From Thermoleophilaceae bacterium (GTDB lineage Bacteria > Actinomycetota > Thermoleophilia > Solirubrobacterales > Thermoleophilaceae), in NCBI GenBank assembly GCA_025928265.1, contig JAICJV010000010.1:1-60603 (forward strand): a stretch of DNA of 60,603 nucleotides, in the 5' to 3' direction. Below, piece by piece: positions 1-8,181 of this stretch. The translations under genes were made by a program, and so were the position numbers. The notes under the pieces are model-generated. The model saw nothing but the letters and a program-made list of their open reading frames with translations. It had not been told where the DNA came from and made no database searches. Position 1 is the first letter of the stretch. Each line of letters opens with the position of its first letter.

Positions 1-1
1 G

Positions 2-1009
2 CGCGCCGCCGACCGGCTGCGCGCGGAGCACGCGCTGGCGGAGATCAGCGACGTGCGCGCGCAGGGCTTCGACGAGCGCGCGGCCGCGCACGAGGAGCGC
101 GCGAAGGCCGAGGACGCCGGCGACGACGAGGGCGCGCGCAACGCGGCGCTCGAACGTGCGGCCGCGGCGGAGGAGCGGGCGCGCGCACTGGACGAGCGCG
201 TGCGGTCGCTGGCCGCCGAGCACGACCAGGAGGCCGAGGCGCACGCGGCGCTGGCCGACGCCGCCGGCGAGCGCGCACGCGCGCGCGAGCAGCGCGCGGC
301 GATGGAGCAGGCGCGCGCGGAGGCGGGTGCGGCGGAGGGCCCCGAGTCGGAGGAGGCCGAGGCGCGCGCCGAGATGCACGAGCGCTGGGCGGCGATGCAC
401 GCCGAGCGCTCGAACGCGCATGCCGCACGCGCGGCGAACGACACCGAGGCGCAGCGCCGGCACGAGCAGATCGCAGCCGAGAACGAGCAGCTCGCCCTGG
501 CGGCGGAGCAGCGCGTGAGCGCGGCGAAGCACCGCGTCACGGCGCGGGAGCTCGGGGGCGCGCGCGAGCAGGTCGAGCAGACGCAGGCGCAGCTCGACGA
601 GGCGGCGCGCCGCGAGCGCGAGGCCCACGAGCGCGAGGAGCGGATCCGCGCGCGCATCAGCCGCCGCCGCGCGCGCGAGACCGAGGGGCTCCGGCGCTTC
701 CGGCCGGGACCGGGGTCCGGTTCGGCGTTCTACTCGCCCGGCATGTTCGGCACGGCGAGCCACTGGACCGCCGACACCTCCGACGATGACCTCGACCGCG
801 AGATCGACGTGATCGGGCGGGCCCTCGACGAGCGCGGGGCCACCGAGCGCGACCAGCTGTACGAGCTCGTCGGCGGCCGCTACTGGGGCCCGGGCCGCTT
901 CCGCAACGCGCTGCGCGAGGCCGTCGAGGAAGGACGGGTGCGGCGGCTGTCGCGGACCACGTACGCGCCGCCGGAGCTCAAGTCGTCGCCAGCTTCACAA
1001 TCGCGATGA
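2..1009 (+). CDS. Coiled-coil protein with C-terminal winged-helix-like segment (5' partial)
   Basis: The reading frame is open to the left edge of the window, so the start is missing; GTG at 53 is an internal alternative. Roughly the first 220 visible residues are almost pure Glu/Ala/Arg heptad-like helix, predicted to be a long coiled coil. A Pro/Gly-rich linker follows, then about 85 residues (acidic DDDLDREIDVIG, then YELVGGRYWGPGRFRNAL and EEGRVRRLSRTTY) that resemble a small winged-helix fold. There is no signal peptide or membrane segment in the visible part. I recognise no family, and any DNA-binding or structural role would be a guess. Its last 32 bases overlap a small gene on the other strand. 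Confidence 0.7.
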   Translation, partial: RAADRLRAEHALAEISDVRAQGFDERAAAHEERAKAEDAGDDEGARNAALERAAAAEERARALDERVRSLAAEHDQEAEAHAALADAAGERARAREQRAAMEQARAEAGAAEGPESEEAEARAEMHERWAAMHAERSNAHAARAANDTEAQRRHEQIAAENEQLALAAEQRVSAAKHRVTARELGGAREQVEQTQAQLDEAARREREAHEREERIRARISRRRARETEGLRRFRPGPGSGSAFYSPGMFGTASHWTADTSDDDLDREIDVIGRALDERGATERDQLYELVGGRYWGPGRFRNALREAVEEGRVRRLSRTTYAPPELKSSPASQSR

Positions 1010-1079
1010 CCATCCCGATCACCACGAAGATGACCAGCACCACCTGCATCCACAGCCACCACGGCGGAAGGTCCCGCAC
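978..1079 (-). CDS. 33-residue single-span membrane microprotein
   Basis: Reading from GTG at 1079, the product is a short basic/aromatic head (VRDLPPWWLWMQ), one uninterrupted hydrophobic stretch of about 18 residues (VVLVIFVVIGMVIAIV) and a tail KLATT. An in-frame TAG, which is also the stop codon of the response regulator gene, lies just upstream, so the start cannot move further out. It sits 6 bases after that gene and is probably cotranslated with it. It overlaps the end of the convergent coiled-coil gene. The membrane span is clear; that it is expressed is inferred from position and composition only. Confidence 0.5.
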   Translation of the reverse strand: MRDLPPWWLWMQVVLVIFVVIGMVIAIVKLATT

Positions 1080-1085
1080 AGCCGC

Positions 1086-1712
1086 CTAATCGATGATCGC
1101 CTGGCGCAGGGCGATCGCCACGGCGTGCGTGCGCGTGTCGGCCTGGAGCTTCGCGATCACGCGCTTCGTGTCCGACTTCACCGTCTCCACGCTGAGGCCG
1201 ATCCGCCGGGCGACCTCCTCGGTGTGGAAGCCCTCCGCCAGGAGCTGGAGGATCTCGCGCTCACGCTCGGACAGCGGCTGCTCGCCGTCGGCGGCGTCGG
1301 TCATGAGCAGCGCGGGGGAGAGCGAGGGGTCCACGAACGCCTTGCCGCCGGCGACCGTGCGGATCGCGCGCAGCAGGTCCTCGGGCGGCGACCCCTTCAT
1401 CACGTATCCGCGCGCGCCCGCCGAGATCGCGTCGGACAGGAGCCGCTTGTCCCCGTACGCGGAGAAGATCACGAACTTCACGCTGGGCACGGCCTGGTGG
1501 ATGCGCTTGACCGCCGACACGCCGTCGATGCCGGGCAGCCGCACGTCCATCAGGACGACCTCGGGCTGGAGCCGCTCGACCGCCTCGAGCGCCTCCTCTC
1601 CGTTCGCGACTTGACCGACGACCTCGAGGTCGTCCAGATCACCGATGAGTAGATCGAGTCCCTGCCGCACCACCGAGTGGTCATCGACGATGAGACAGCG
1701 TGTGCCGGCCAT
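1086..1712 (-). CDS. NarL/LuxR-family two-component response regulator
   Basis: 208 residues, the usual length for the family. The N-terminal receiver domain (about 1-120) has the acidic pair D10/D11, phospho-acceptor D56 in LMDVRLPG, a Ser at 84 in the switch position and K106 in YVMKG. The C-terminal LuxR-type HTH (about 145-205) carries LSEREREILQLLAEGFHTEEVARRIGLS. No histidine kinase lies beside it, so it is an orphan in this window. It is divergent from the universal stress protein gene, with about 95 bases between starts, and is followed by a tiny membrane-protein ORF. Its tail (DTRTHAVAIALRQAI) resembles that of the HTH-only LuxR protein at 15342-15644, suggesting a common origin. Confidence 0.93.
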   Translation of the reverse strand: MAGTRCLIVDDHSVVRQGLDLLIGDLDDLEVVGQVANGEEALEAVERLQPEVVLMDVRLPGIDGVSAVKRIHQAVPSVKFVIFSAYGDKRLLSDAISAGARGYVMKGSPPEDLLRAIRTVAGGKAFVDPSLSPALLMTDAADGEQPLSEREREILQLLAEGFHTEEVARRIGLSVETVKSDTKRVIAKLQADTRTHAVAIALRQAIID

Positions 1713-1742
1713 AGCTGGACCATCCTATCCCGGGGCCCGCGC

Positions 1743-1770
1743 GTCAACAGCGACGATGCCCGCATATGAT
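1743..1770 (+). promoter_or_regulatory. Possible sigma70-type promoter for the USP gene
   Basis: GTCAAC at 1743-1748 and TATGAT at 1765-1770 are separated by 16 bases, a weak -35 and a reasonable -10. They lie about 38 bases before the ATG of the universal stress protein gene. Assigned by eye only. Confidence 0.35.
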
Positions 1771-1808
1771 CCGCGCGCACCCACGAGGTCCCGCGGGAAG
1801 GGAGACAG

Positions 1809-2252
1809 ATGTTCGGCTCGATCGTTGTAGGTACGGACGGCTCGGACACGGCCAACGAGGCCGTGCGGCAGGCGACCGAGCTGGCGAAGGCGGTCGGGGC
1901 GAGGATCTTCCTGGTGAGTGCGTTCGAGCCGGTCGGGAACCAGCGGCTGCGCGAAGAACGCCAGCAGGTGCCCGAGGACATGTCGTGGATGGTCAACCAG
2001 CGCGAGGACGTGGACGCGACGCTGCGCGCTGCGGCGGAGAGCATCCAGGGTGCGGGCGTGGAGGTGGAGACGTTCGCGCGCCAGGGCGACCCGGCCGACG
2101 CCATCCTCGACGTGGCCGAGGAGAAGACCGCCGACCTGATCGTGGTCGGCAACAAGGGCATGAGCGGCGCCAAGCGCTTCCTGCTCGGCAGCGTGCCCAA
2201 CAAGGTCTCCCATCACGCTCCGTGCAGCGTGATGATCATTCGGACGACCTAG
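1809..2252 (+). CDS. Universal stress protein (UspA family), single domain
   Basis: 147 residues, a standard single Usp domain predicted to be cytosolic. The start of the fold is IVVGTDGSDTANEAV, and the ATP-binding signature near the C-terminus reads VVGNKGMSGAKRFLLGSVPNKV, matching the G-x2-G-x9-G-S/T pattern of ATP-binding Usps. A purine-rich stretch (GGGAAGGGAGAC) precedes the ATG and supports this start. Family members bind nucleotide and are induced by stress; the substrate or partner here is unknown. The stop overlaps the convergent subtilase stop by four bases. A second, tandem-domain USP lies at 53794-54663. Confidence 0.92.
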   Translation: MFGSIVVGTDGSDTANEAVRQATELAKAVGARIFLVSAFEPVGNQRLREERQQVPEDMSWMVNQREDVDATLRAAAESIQGAGVEVETFARQGDPADAILDVAEEKTADLIVVGNKGMSGAKRFLLGSVPNKVSHHAPCSVMIIRTT

Positions 2253-3583
2253 GGAGTCAGCGCCGCCGCGGCGTCCACGATTCCCGCTCCGTAGTGGGAG
2301 TCGTAGCCGGGCGGGCCGATGTCGCGCGCCGTCGCGATGATGCGCGCGCGCACTGCTGACGGCGTGGGGTGGCGGCCGATCACCTTGGTCGCGATGATGA
2401 GGGCCGCTATCGCGCTCACGTGCGGCGTGGCGAACGACGTGCCCTCGAAGCCCACGAGCCGGAAGTGCTTCGTGTTGCCCCACAGCGTCTCCTGGAAGAT
2501 GCGTTTGTCCGGGTTGTCCGGATCGCAGTGGGTGTCGTCCCACGGGTTGCCCGACAGCGGAGCGTCCTCGCCGCCGCCCGGGGCGACCACGTCGAGGCCG
2601 CGGCCGGCGTTCGAGTAGTCCGCCAGGCAGCCGCTCGCCGTGGTCGCGCCCACGGAGATCACGCCGCTCGCGCGCGCGGGATACGCGACCTTGCTGATGC
2701 CCTCGTTGCCCGACGCCGCCACCAGCACCACGCCCTTGCGGCTGGCGTAGCGGATCGCCGAGATCACGTCCGGGATGTCGCGTGCGGTCTCGCTCGTGTT
2801 GAACTCCACGCTCATGTTCACCACGTCGGCGCCGTGCCTGGCGGCGTAGCGGATGGCGCGCGCGATGTCCGAGCCGTTGCCGTTGCCGTCGCGGTCGAGC
2901 ACCCGCAGCGGCATGATCTTCACGCCGTATGCGAGCCCGGTCACGCCGAACTTGTTGTTGGTCTTCTGCGCGATCGTGCCGGTCACGTGGGTGCCGTGGC
3001 TCTCCTCGTCGTCGGGATGGCGATCGCGGTCGACCCAGTCGTAGCCGCGCACGAAGCGCGACGCGTACAGGTCGGGAGCACGGCGGAAGCGGCGGTAGTT
3101 CTCGTACGCGACGCCGGAGTCGAGCACGGCGACCACCACGCCGCGGCCGCCCGGCGCGCGCGCCTGGCGCGCGAGGTCCCAGGCGGCGGGGGCGTTGACG
3201 CTGTTCTCGCCGATGAAGTTCCACTGGAGCTGGCGCCAGCCGCCCGCCACGGACAGCTTGCCGGGGTCGTTCGGGATGAAGTCGGCCGAGTGCGCGACGT
3301 AGTCGGGCACCGCGTAGGCCACGGAGCGGTGGCGGCGCAGCTCGGCGAGCGTCTGGTGCAGCCCGTCGCCGTCGGCGATCTCGAGCTCGCGCGTCCCGCC
3401 CGGCAGCCGCGAGAGAGTCGACGTGCCGGTGCGCCGCTGGACGATCACGCGCTCGGCGTGCGTCGTGTCGGAGTGGTACCGGACGATGACCTTGCCGGGC
3501 GCGACCGCGGCGTCGGCCACGGCGGCCGGACCGGTCACGGCACAGGCGGCCGCGGCGGCCGTGAGGATGCAGCGGAGACGCAT
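2249..3583 (-). CDS. Secreted subtilisin-like serine protease (S8)
   Basis: 444 residues starting MRLRCIL, with an N-terminal signal peptide (Ala-rich core, likely cleavage after AVADA). A propeptide-like region of about 100 residues (KVIVRYHSDTTHAERVI...) follows, then the S8 catalytic domain. The triad is visible as D155 (VAVLDSGVAY), H196 (ESHGTHVTGTIA) and S383 (FEGTSFATPHVSA), with oxyanion N293 (ASGNEG). The frame runs further upstream, but that part is basic, lacks a signal and overlaps the divergent epimerase gene, so I placed the start at the signal peptide. It is predicted to be exported and self-processed. Only about 20 bases separate it from the divergent epimerase start. Confidence 0.93.
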   Translation of the reverse strand: MRLRCILTAAAAACAVTGPAAVADAAVAPGKVIVRYHSDTTHAERVIVQRRTGTSTLSRLPGGTRELEIADGDGLHQTLAELRRHRSVAYAVPDYVAHSADFIPNDPGKLSVAGGWRQLQWNFIGENSVNAPAAWDLARQARAPGGRGVVVAVLDSGVAYENYRRFRRAPDLYASRFVRGYDWVDRDRHPDDEESHGTHVTGTIAQKTNNKFGVTGLAYGVKIMPLRVLDRDGNGNGSDIARAIRYAARHGADVVNMSVEFNTSETARDIPDVISAIRYASRKGVVLVAASGNEGISKVAYPARASGVISVGATTASGCLADYSNAGRGLDVVAPGGGEDAPLSGNPWDDTHCDPDNPDKRIFQETLWGNTKHFRLVGFEGTSFATPHVSAIAALIIATKVIGRHPTPSAVRARIIATARDIGPPGYDSHYGAGIVDAAAALTP

Positions 3584-3602
3584 TGGGCTACGGTGCCGGT
3601 GA

Positions 3603-4769
3603 GTGTACGCGGGACAGGAGAAGAGCGGTGAAGGCGCGCCGACCGCGCGCACGGCCGCGCAGACCGTCTGCGTGACGGGCGCCACCGGTTTCGTCGGCGG
3701 GCACGTCGCGCGGCTGCTCGCAGAGGCGGGCGACAGCGTGCGCGTCACGTACAGAGACTCCGCACGGCTCGGGCGCCTGGGCGAGCTCGAGGTGGAGCCC
3801 GTCAAGGCCGACGTGCTCGACCGCGCGGCCATGCGCCGCGCGCTTCGCGGCTGCCAGGTCGCCTTCCACACCGCCGGCTTCGTGAACTCGCGCCCGGCGG
3901 AGCGGGTGTGGCGGGTGAACGCGCTGGCGCCGCGCGTGGTCGTCGAAGCGGCCGCCGCCGAGGGTGTCGAGCGCGTGGTGCTCACCTCGACGGTGGCGGC
4001 GATCGGCACGGCTCCCGGCGACGACGTGGCGGACGAGACGCACGTGTACCGCGCCGGTGGTCCCGGGATGGTTTACGCGGATTCGAAGCACGAGGGAGAG
4101 CAGGAGGCGATGGCGGCAGGAGCGCGGCTCGGCGTGGACGTCGTGGTCGTTAACCCGTCATACGTGCTCGGAGTTCCGGTGGACCGTACGCAGCCGGGCG
4201 AGACCTCCACGAGGACCGTCGCCAACTTCCTTCTCGGCAGATTGCCGGCGATCGTCGATGGCGCCACCAACATCGTGGACGTGGGCGACGTGGCCACGGG
4301 CCACGTTCTTGCTGCAAAACGAGGTAAACCGGGCGAGCGCTACATCCTCGGCGGCTACAACGTGACGTGGGTCGACCTGATCGACCGGATCGCTCGCATC
4401 GCGGGTGTCAGCCAGCCGCTGCTGGTACTCCCGCGTGACGTGGCCACGCTGGCCCGGCTTCAGGACGAGCTGCGGCTGCCCGGGCCGATCGCCCCGGAGG
4501 CGCTGCTGCTGATGGCCCAGAACTGGCGCTACTCGTCGCGCAAGGCGAAGAAGGAGCTCGGCTACAGGACGCGGCCGCTCGAGAAGACGCTGGGGGAGAC
4601 GGTCGCCTGGTCGCGCGAGCTGATCGACGCAGGCGTCTTCCGTGGCCGCCGCATGAGCGCGCTGTCGATCGGCGCGGCGGGCATGCGGGCCGCGGAGCGG
4701 CTCGGTCTGGCGGCGGGGCTCCGGATGGCGGAGCGCTACGCGGGCCGCCGGCTCGTGGCGGGCCAGTGA
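3603..4769 (+). CDS. NAD-dependent epimerase/reductase, HpnA/dihydroflavonol-reductase-like (extended SDR)
   Basis: 388 residues from GTG 3603, the only plausible start before the Rossmann motif (VCVTGATGFVGGHV, about residues 22-35). The extended-SDR active-site pair is Y158 and K162 (YADSK), with Thr/Ser upstream in VVLTSTVAAIG. The overall pattern, including NPSYVLGVPVDR and the helical C-terminus, is closest to hopanoid-associated sugar epimerases (HpnA) and dihydroflavonol-4-reductase-like enzymes. No other hopanoid genes are near, so the substrate is unassigned. The stop overlaps the GTG of tadA (GTGA), implying translational coupling. Confidence 0.85.
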   Translation: MYAGQEKSGEGAPTARTAAQTVCVTGATGFVGGHVARLLAEAGDSVRVTYRDSARLGRLGELEVEPVKADVLDRAAMRRALRGCQVAFHTAGFVNSRPAERVWRVNALAPRVVVEAAAAEGVERVVLTSTVAAIGTAPGDDVADETHVYRAGGPGMVYADSKHEGEQEAMAAGARLGVDVVVVNPSYVLGVPVDRTQPGETSTRTVANFLLGRLPAIVDGATNIVDVGDVATGHVLAAKRGKPGERYILGGYNVTWVDLIDRIARIAGVSQPLLVLPRDVATLARLQDELRLPGPIAPEALLLMAQNWRYSSRKAKKELGYRTRPLEKTLGETVAWSRELIDAGVFRGRRMSALSIGAAGMRAAERLGLAAGLRMAERYAGRRLVAGQ

Positions 4770-5230
4770 CGCAGCACTTCTTCCCGCGCGACGAGTACTT
4801 CATGAAGCTGGCGCTGCGCGAGGCGCTTCGCTCGACCGAGCACGACGACGTACCGGTCGGCTGCGTGATCGCCTACGAGGGCGAGGTGCTGGCCGCCGCG
4901 CCGAACGAGCGCGAGCTGCGGGGGGACCCGACCGCCCACTGCGAGGTGCTCGCCATCAGGGAGGCGGCCCGGCGCCTCGGCACGTGGCGGCTGAACGCCA
5001 CCGTGCTCTATGTGACGCTCGAGCCGTGCGCGATGTGCGCGGGCGCGATCGTGCTGGCGCGCATCCCGCGCGTGGTCTACGGCGCGGCGGACCCGAAGGC
5101 GGGTGCGGCGGGCAGCGTGCTCGACGTGCTCGGCGAGAAGCGGCTCAACCACCGGCCGGAGGTTGCCGGCGGTCTTCTGGCCGAGGACTCGGCGGGGATC
5201 CTGCGGGAGTTCTTCCTGACCCGCCGCTGA
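4766..5230 (+). CDS. tadA: tRNA adenosine(34) deaminase / nucleoside deaminase
   Basis: 154 residues, normal for TadA, which converts wobble adenosine 34 of tRNA-Arg(ACG) to inosine. The zinc site and proton shuttle are H58-C-E60 (TAHCEV) and C88-A-M-C91 (EPCAMCAGA). Most TadA proteins have H-A-E, so the Cys between the His and Glu is a variant, though the ligands are intact. VPVGCVIAYEGEVLAAAPNERE is typical of the family. The GTG start overlaps the stop of the preceding epimerase. The last 86 bases overlap, in antisense, the 3' end of the HD-GYP gene. Confidence 0.87.
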   Translation: MTQHFFPRDEYFMKLALREALRSTEHDDVPVGCVIAYEGEVLAAAPNERELRGDPTAHCEVLAIREAARRLGTWRLNATVLYVTLEPCAMCAGAIVLARIPRVVYGAADPKAGAAGSVLDVLGEKRLNHRPEVAGGLLAEDSAGILREFFLTRR

Positions 5231-7001
5231 TCGCGCCGGCGCTCACGGCCCAGGCGTCGAGCTCCGGGTCGCCGCTCGAGCGCTCGAGCTCGAGGAACGT
5301 GTCCACGAGCTGCGGGTCGAAGTGGCTGCCGCGCTCGCGCACGATCTCGGCGAGAGCTTCTTCACGTGTCCACGCGCGCTTGTATGGGCGGACCGACCGC
5401 AGCGCGTCGTAGACGTCGCAGATCGCGCAGATGCGCCCGGCGAGCGGGATGTCCTCGCCGGCCAGGCTCTGCGGGTAGCCGCTGCCGTCCCAGCGCTCGT
5501 GGTGCGTGAGCGCGATCGTCTCGCCGAGCTGGAGCAGCGGCGACACGGAGCCGGCCAGGATCTGGGCGCCGATCGCGGCGTGCGTCTTCATGACCTCCCA
5601 CTCGTCCGGGTCGAGCTTGCCCGGCTTGAGCAGGATGCGGTCGGGGATGCCGATCTTGCCGACGTCGTGCAGGACGCTGGCGTGGCGGATCAGCTCAGCC
5701 TCGGACTCCGGCAGCCCGATCGCCAGCGCGAGGTCGTAGCACCGGTCGCTGATGCGGTCGATGTGCGCGCCGGTCTCCTCGTCGCGCTGCTCGGCGGCGA
5801 GGGCGAGGCGGCGGACGATCTCGAGCTGCGCGTCGTGCAGCTCCGCCGTGCGCTCGCGCACGCGCGCGTCCAGGACCTCGTTCTCGCTCGCCACGCGCGT
5901 CCGCTCGCTCGACACCACGCCGTGGCTGGCGACGATCGTGGCGATCGTCGAGACCACCAGCGCCGCGAGCGGCGCCACCACGGCCACGATCAGGCCGTGC
6001 TCGAACGCCAGTTGCGCGCCGAACAGGTACAGGAAGCCGAGCGCCGGTGCGAGCAGGGCGGCGAACTGGATGCGCATCGACGTTGCCGCCAGTGCCGGGA
6101 GCGCGGCGCACAGCAGCACGAGCAGCAGGTTGAGCACGAGCGAAGCGCTGCGGAGCGGAAGCCTGTGCAGCGCCGTCCAGATGGCGTTCGCCTCGACCTC
6201 GGGGCCGGACATCGGGCCGCCGCCCACCGGAGTCGAGTGGACGTCCTGGAGGCTGGGGGCGGTCGCGCCCACCACCACGATCTTCCCCTTGAACAGCGCG
6301 GGGTCGAAGCGCCCGCGAAGGACGCTCGAGTAGGACACCGTGGGGAACGTGCCCGGCTCGCCGCGGTAGTCGATCCATGCGCCGCGGCGCGGGAACATCG
6401 ACGGGTCGAGCTTCGGTCCTCCTGCGCGGTGCGCGGCCACCACCGCCAGCGAGGTGAGGCGGTTCACCGAGTAGTTGAAGCGGCTCTTGAGCCCGTCGCC
6501 GTCGACCGGCAGGTTGCTCGACGCGGCCTGCGCGTGGATGGCCCGCAGGTTGTCGTCGCCGCCGAGCACGTTCGAGTGACCGTGCCCGTCGGTCTCCGTG
6601 GTGGCCAGCACGGCGCCACCGGCGCGGCCGATCGCGTCGTAGAGCGCCATGTCCTCGGCAGGCTTCGTCGGCTCGGTGAACTGGACGTCGTAGACGATCT
6701 CCTTCGCGCCCGCGTGGTGCAGGCGGTCGATCAGCCGGCCGTGCAGTGAGCGCGGGAATGGCCACTGGCGCCGGAGGTCCGAGAACGTGACGTCGTCGAT
6801 CGCCACCACCACGATCCCCTGAGGCGGCGGCTGGTGGCGCAGCTGGAAGCGGACCCCGACCGTCTGCCGCTCCGATCCCGCGAGCACGCCGGTGACCTGT
6901 AGGACGACGCCGGTGAGCGCCGCGATGACGGCGGCGATGATCAGCGCGGCGACGCGCGGCGCGCGCAGGCGACGCCACAGGGTTCCCGTTCCCCGGCTCA
7001 C
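5145..7001 (-). CDS. CHASE2 sensor membrane protein with HD-GYP phosphohydrolase domain
   Basis: 618 residues. One membrane span at about 17-40, an extracytoplasmic CHASE2 domain (about 45-280), a cluster of three spans (about 285-360), a short coiled coil (365-400), then the HD-GYP domain (about 400-575). HD-GYP residues are visible: H413 in TGAHIDR, H445-D446 in VLHDVGKIGIPD, H500-H501 and G508-Y509-P510 in WDGSGYP. HD-GYP proteins are usually cyclic-di-GMP phosphodiesterases, here probably gated by an external signal through CHASE2. The C-terminal 40 residues are Pro/Gly-rich, and their DNA overlaps tadA in antisense. It lies just downstream of its own promoter region and tRNA-Ser. Confidence 0.9.
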   Translation of the reverse strand: MSRGTGTLWRRLRAPRVAALIIAAVIAALTGVVLQVTGVLAGSERQTVGVRFQLRHQPPPQGIVVVAIDDVTFSDLRRQWPFPRSLHGRLIDRLHHAGAKEIVYDVQFTEPTKPAEDMALYDAIGRAGGAVLATTETDGHGHSNVLGGDDNLRAIHAQAASSNLPVDGDGLKSRFNYSVNRLTSLAVVAAHRAGGPKLDPSMFPRRGAWIDYRGEPGTFPTVSYSSVLRGRFDPALFKGKIVVVGATAPSLQDVHSTPVGGGPMSGPEVEANAIWTALHRLPLRSASLVLNLLLVLLCAALPALAATSMRIQFAALLAPALGFLYLFGAQLAFEHGLIVAVVAPLAALVVSTIATIVASHGVVSSERTRVASENEVLDARVRERTAELHDAQLEIVRRLALAAEQRDEETGAHIDRISDRCYDLALAIGLPESEAELIRHASVLHDVGKIGIPDRILLKPGKLDPDEWEVMKTHAAIGAQILAGSVSPLLQLGETIALTHHERWDGSGYPQSLAGEDIPLAGRICAICDVYDALRSVRPYKRAWTREEALAEIVRERGSHFDPQLVDTFLELERSSGDPELDAWAVSAGAISGGSGRTPAGSPPSPRPEDRRQPPAGG

Positions 7002-7121
7002 CCGCTTCTGATCGACCCGCGCGCCGCCGGGCTTGAACGACAGGCTGAAGTTCCGTGCCTTCGTGCCGATTCAATCGCTAGCCTTGCCGGCGCCTGACGC
7101 CCCGGTCGGGTGACCTTTCGA

Positions 7122-7210
7122 GGAGGGGTGCCGGAGTGGTTGAACGGGGCGGTCTCGAAAACCGTTAACGGCGGTTACGTCGTTCGAGGGTTCGAATCCC
7201 TCCCCCTCCG
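7122..7210 (+). tRNA. tRNA-Ser (anticodon CGA)
   Basis: An 89-nt tRNA with a 7-bp acceptor stem GGAGGGG/CCCCTCC and discriminator G at 7210. It has a D-arm (GCCGGAGTGGTTGAACGG), an anticodon stem GCGGT/ACCGT with loop CTCGAAA (anticodon 7156-7158), a long class-II variable arm, and a T-arm with GTTCGAATC. The long variable arm and CGA anticodon identify serine, decoding UCG. CCA is not encoded. Confidence 0.96.
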
Positions 7211-7275
7211 CTGAAGTACGTCTCTTAGCAAGTTCTCATGGCAGCGGGAACGCGCCCAGAGTTACGGTCGCCGGC

Positions 7276-8181
7276 ATGTCGACCAACTCTGGATGGAACA
7301 GCGCAGCTCGCATCGCAGTCGTCGCCACGCTCGCGTTCGCAGCGGCCGCGACGCCGGCAGCTGCGCGCACGCTGCGGAAGGGAACCCCCTACGCCGCGGA
7401 GACCACCGCGAGCGTGATCGGCACCGCGGACGTTCATTTCGTGCACGACCAGACGACGAACAACGTCTGCGAGGCGGAGCCGTCGAAGAGCAACCTCGAG
7501 CAGACCTACATGCTCGACTGGACCGCCAAGTACCCGCACGTGACCGTGCCGGTGGCCGACAGTCGCGAGCTCGGCCGGGCCTATAGGCGACTGCACGTCC
7601 AGGAGCAGCCGACGTCATCCGGGAAGGGCGGCTTGATGCTCGGCGACTACGACATAAACGGCGGCGGTCCGCCGACCGAGGAAGGCGGTCAAGCCGCCGG
7701 CGGCAGCGACTGCACGGTGAAGCCCTACGGGCAGAAGGGCAGCTTCAAGAGCACCGGCAAGCCGGGCTTCACGCGCATGGACGTGAAGGACTTCTTCAAC
7801 GCGCGGCGGCACCTGTTCTTCTTCGCGATGCCGCCGCTGACGGCCGATCCGCCCTCCTACACCGACAGCCTGGGAAACGTCGACGACGTGTACGGCGCCT
7901 TGAGCGATGCCGTCAACCTGGTGCCCGAGCCGGCGAACCTTCTCCTGGCGAAGGGCGGCTGGAACACGGTGCCGGCGGAGTTCTCGATCGGCGAGCTCAA
8001 GGGGCTGCGGCGCCACAGCACCGTGCGGCTGCCCGCGAACACCTACACGGGAACCCACGACTGCAGCGCCGAGTCGAACGCCGAGGGCTCCGACGTCTGC
8101 TCGGTGAACTGGACCTTCAAGTGGACCGTCGTGCTGCATCGCAGGTTCCTGTACCGCACGAGGCGCGCGTACCGCCGCTAG
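7276..8181 (+). CDS. Secreted protein of unknown function
   Basis: 301 residues with an obvious Sec signal peptide (IAVVATLAFAAAATPAAA, cleavage near residue 34). The mature part has four cysteines (NNVCEAE, SDCTVKP, HDCSAE, DVCSVNW) that could form disulfides, and ends in a basic Arg/Tyr-rich tail. No catalytic motif or recognised domain is visible. Its start is 65 bases after tRNA-Ser, so it probably has its own promoter. The stop overlaps by four bases the end of the convergent DUF385 gene. Function unknown. Confidence 0.8.
   Translation: MSTNSGWNSAARIAVVATLAFAAAATPAAARTLRKGTPYAAETTASVIGTADVHFVHDQTTNNVCEAEPSKSNLEQTYMLDWTAKYPHVTVPVADSRELGRAYRRLHVQEQPTSSGKGGLMLGDYDINGGGPPTEEGGQAAGGSDCTVKPYGQKGSFKSTGKPGFTRMDVKDFFNARRHLFFFAMPPLTADPPSYTDSLGNVDDVYGALSDAVNLVPEPANLLLAKGGWNTVPAEFSIGELKGLRRHSTVRLPANTYTGTHDCSAESNAEGSDVCSVNWTFKWTVVLHRRFLYRTRRAYRR

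Noticed and set aside
45-428. 127-residue Arg/Pro-rich frame opposite the coiled-coil gene
   Set aside because: Pure composition artefact of a GC-rich Glu/Ala coding strand.
3588-4091. 167-residue frame opposite the epimerase
   Set aside because: Low-complexity His/Arg/Gly composition and no motif; a shadow of the high-GC coding strand.
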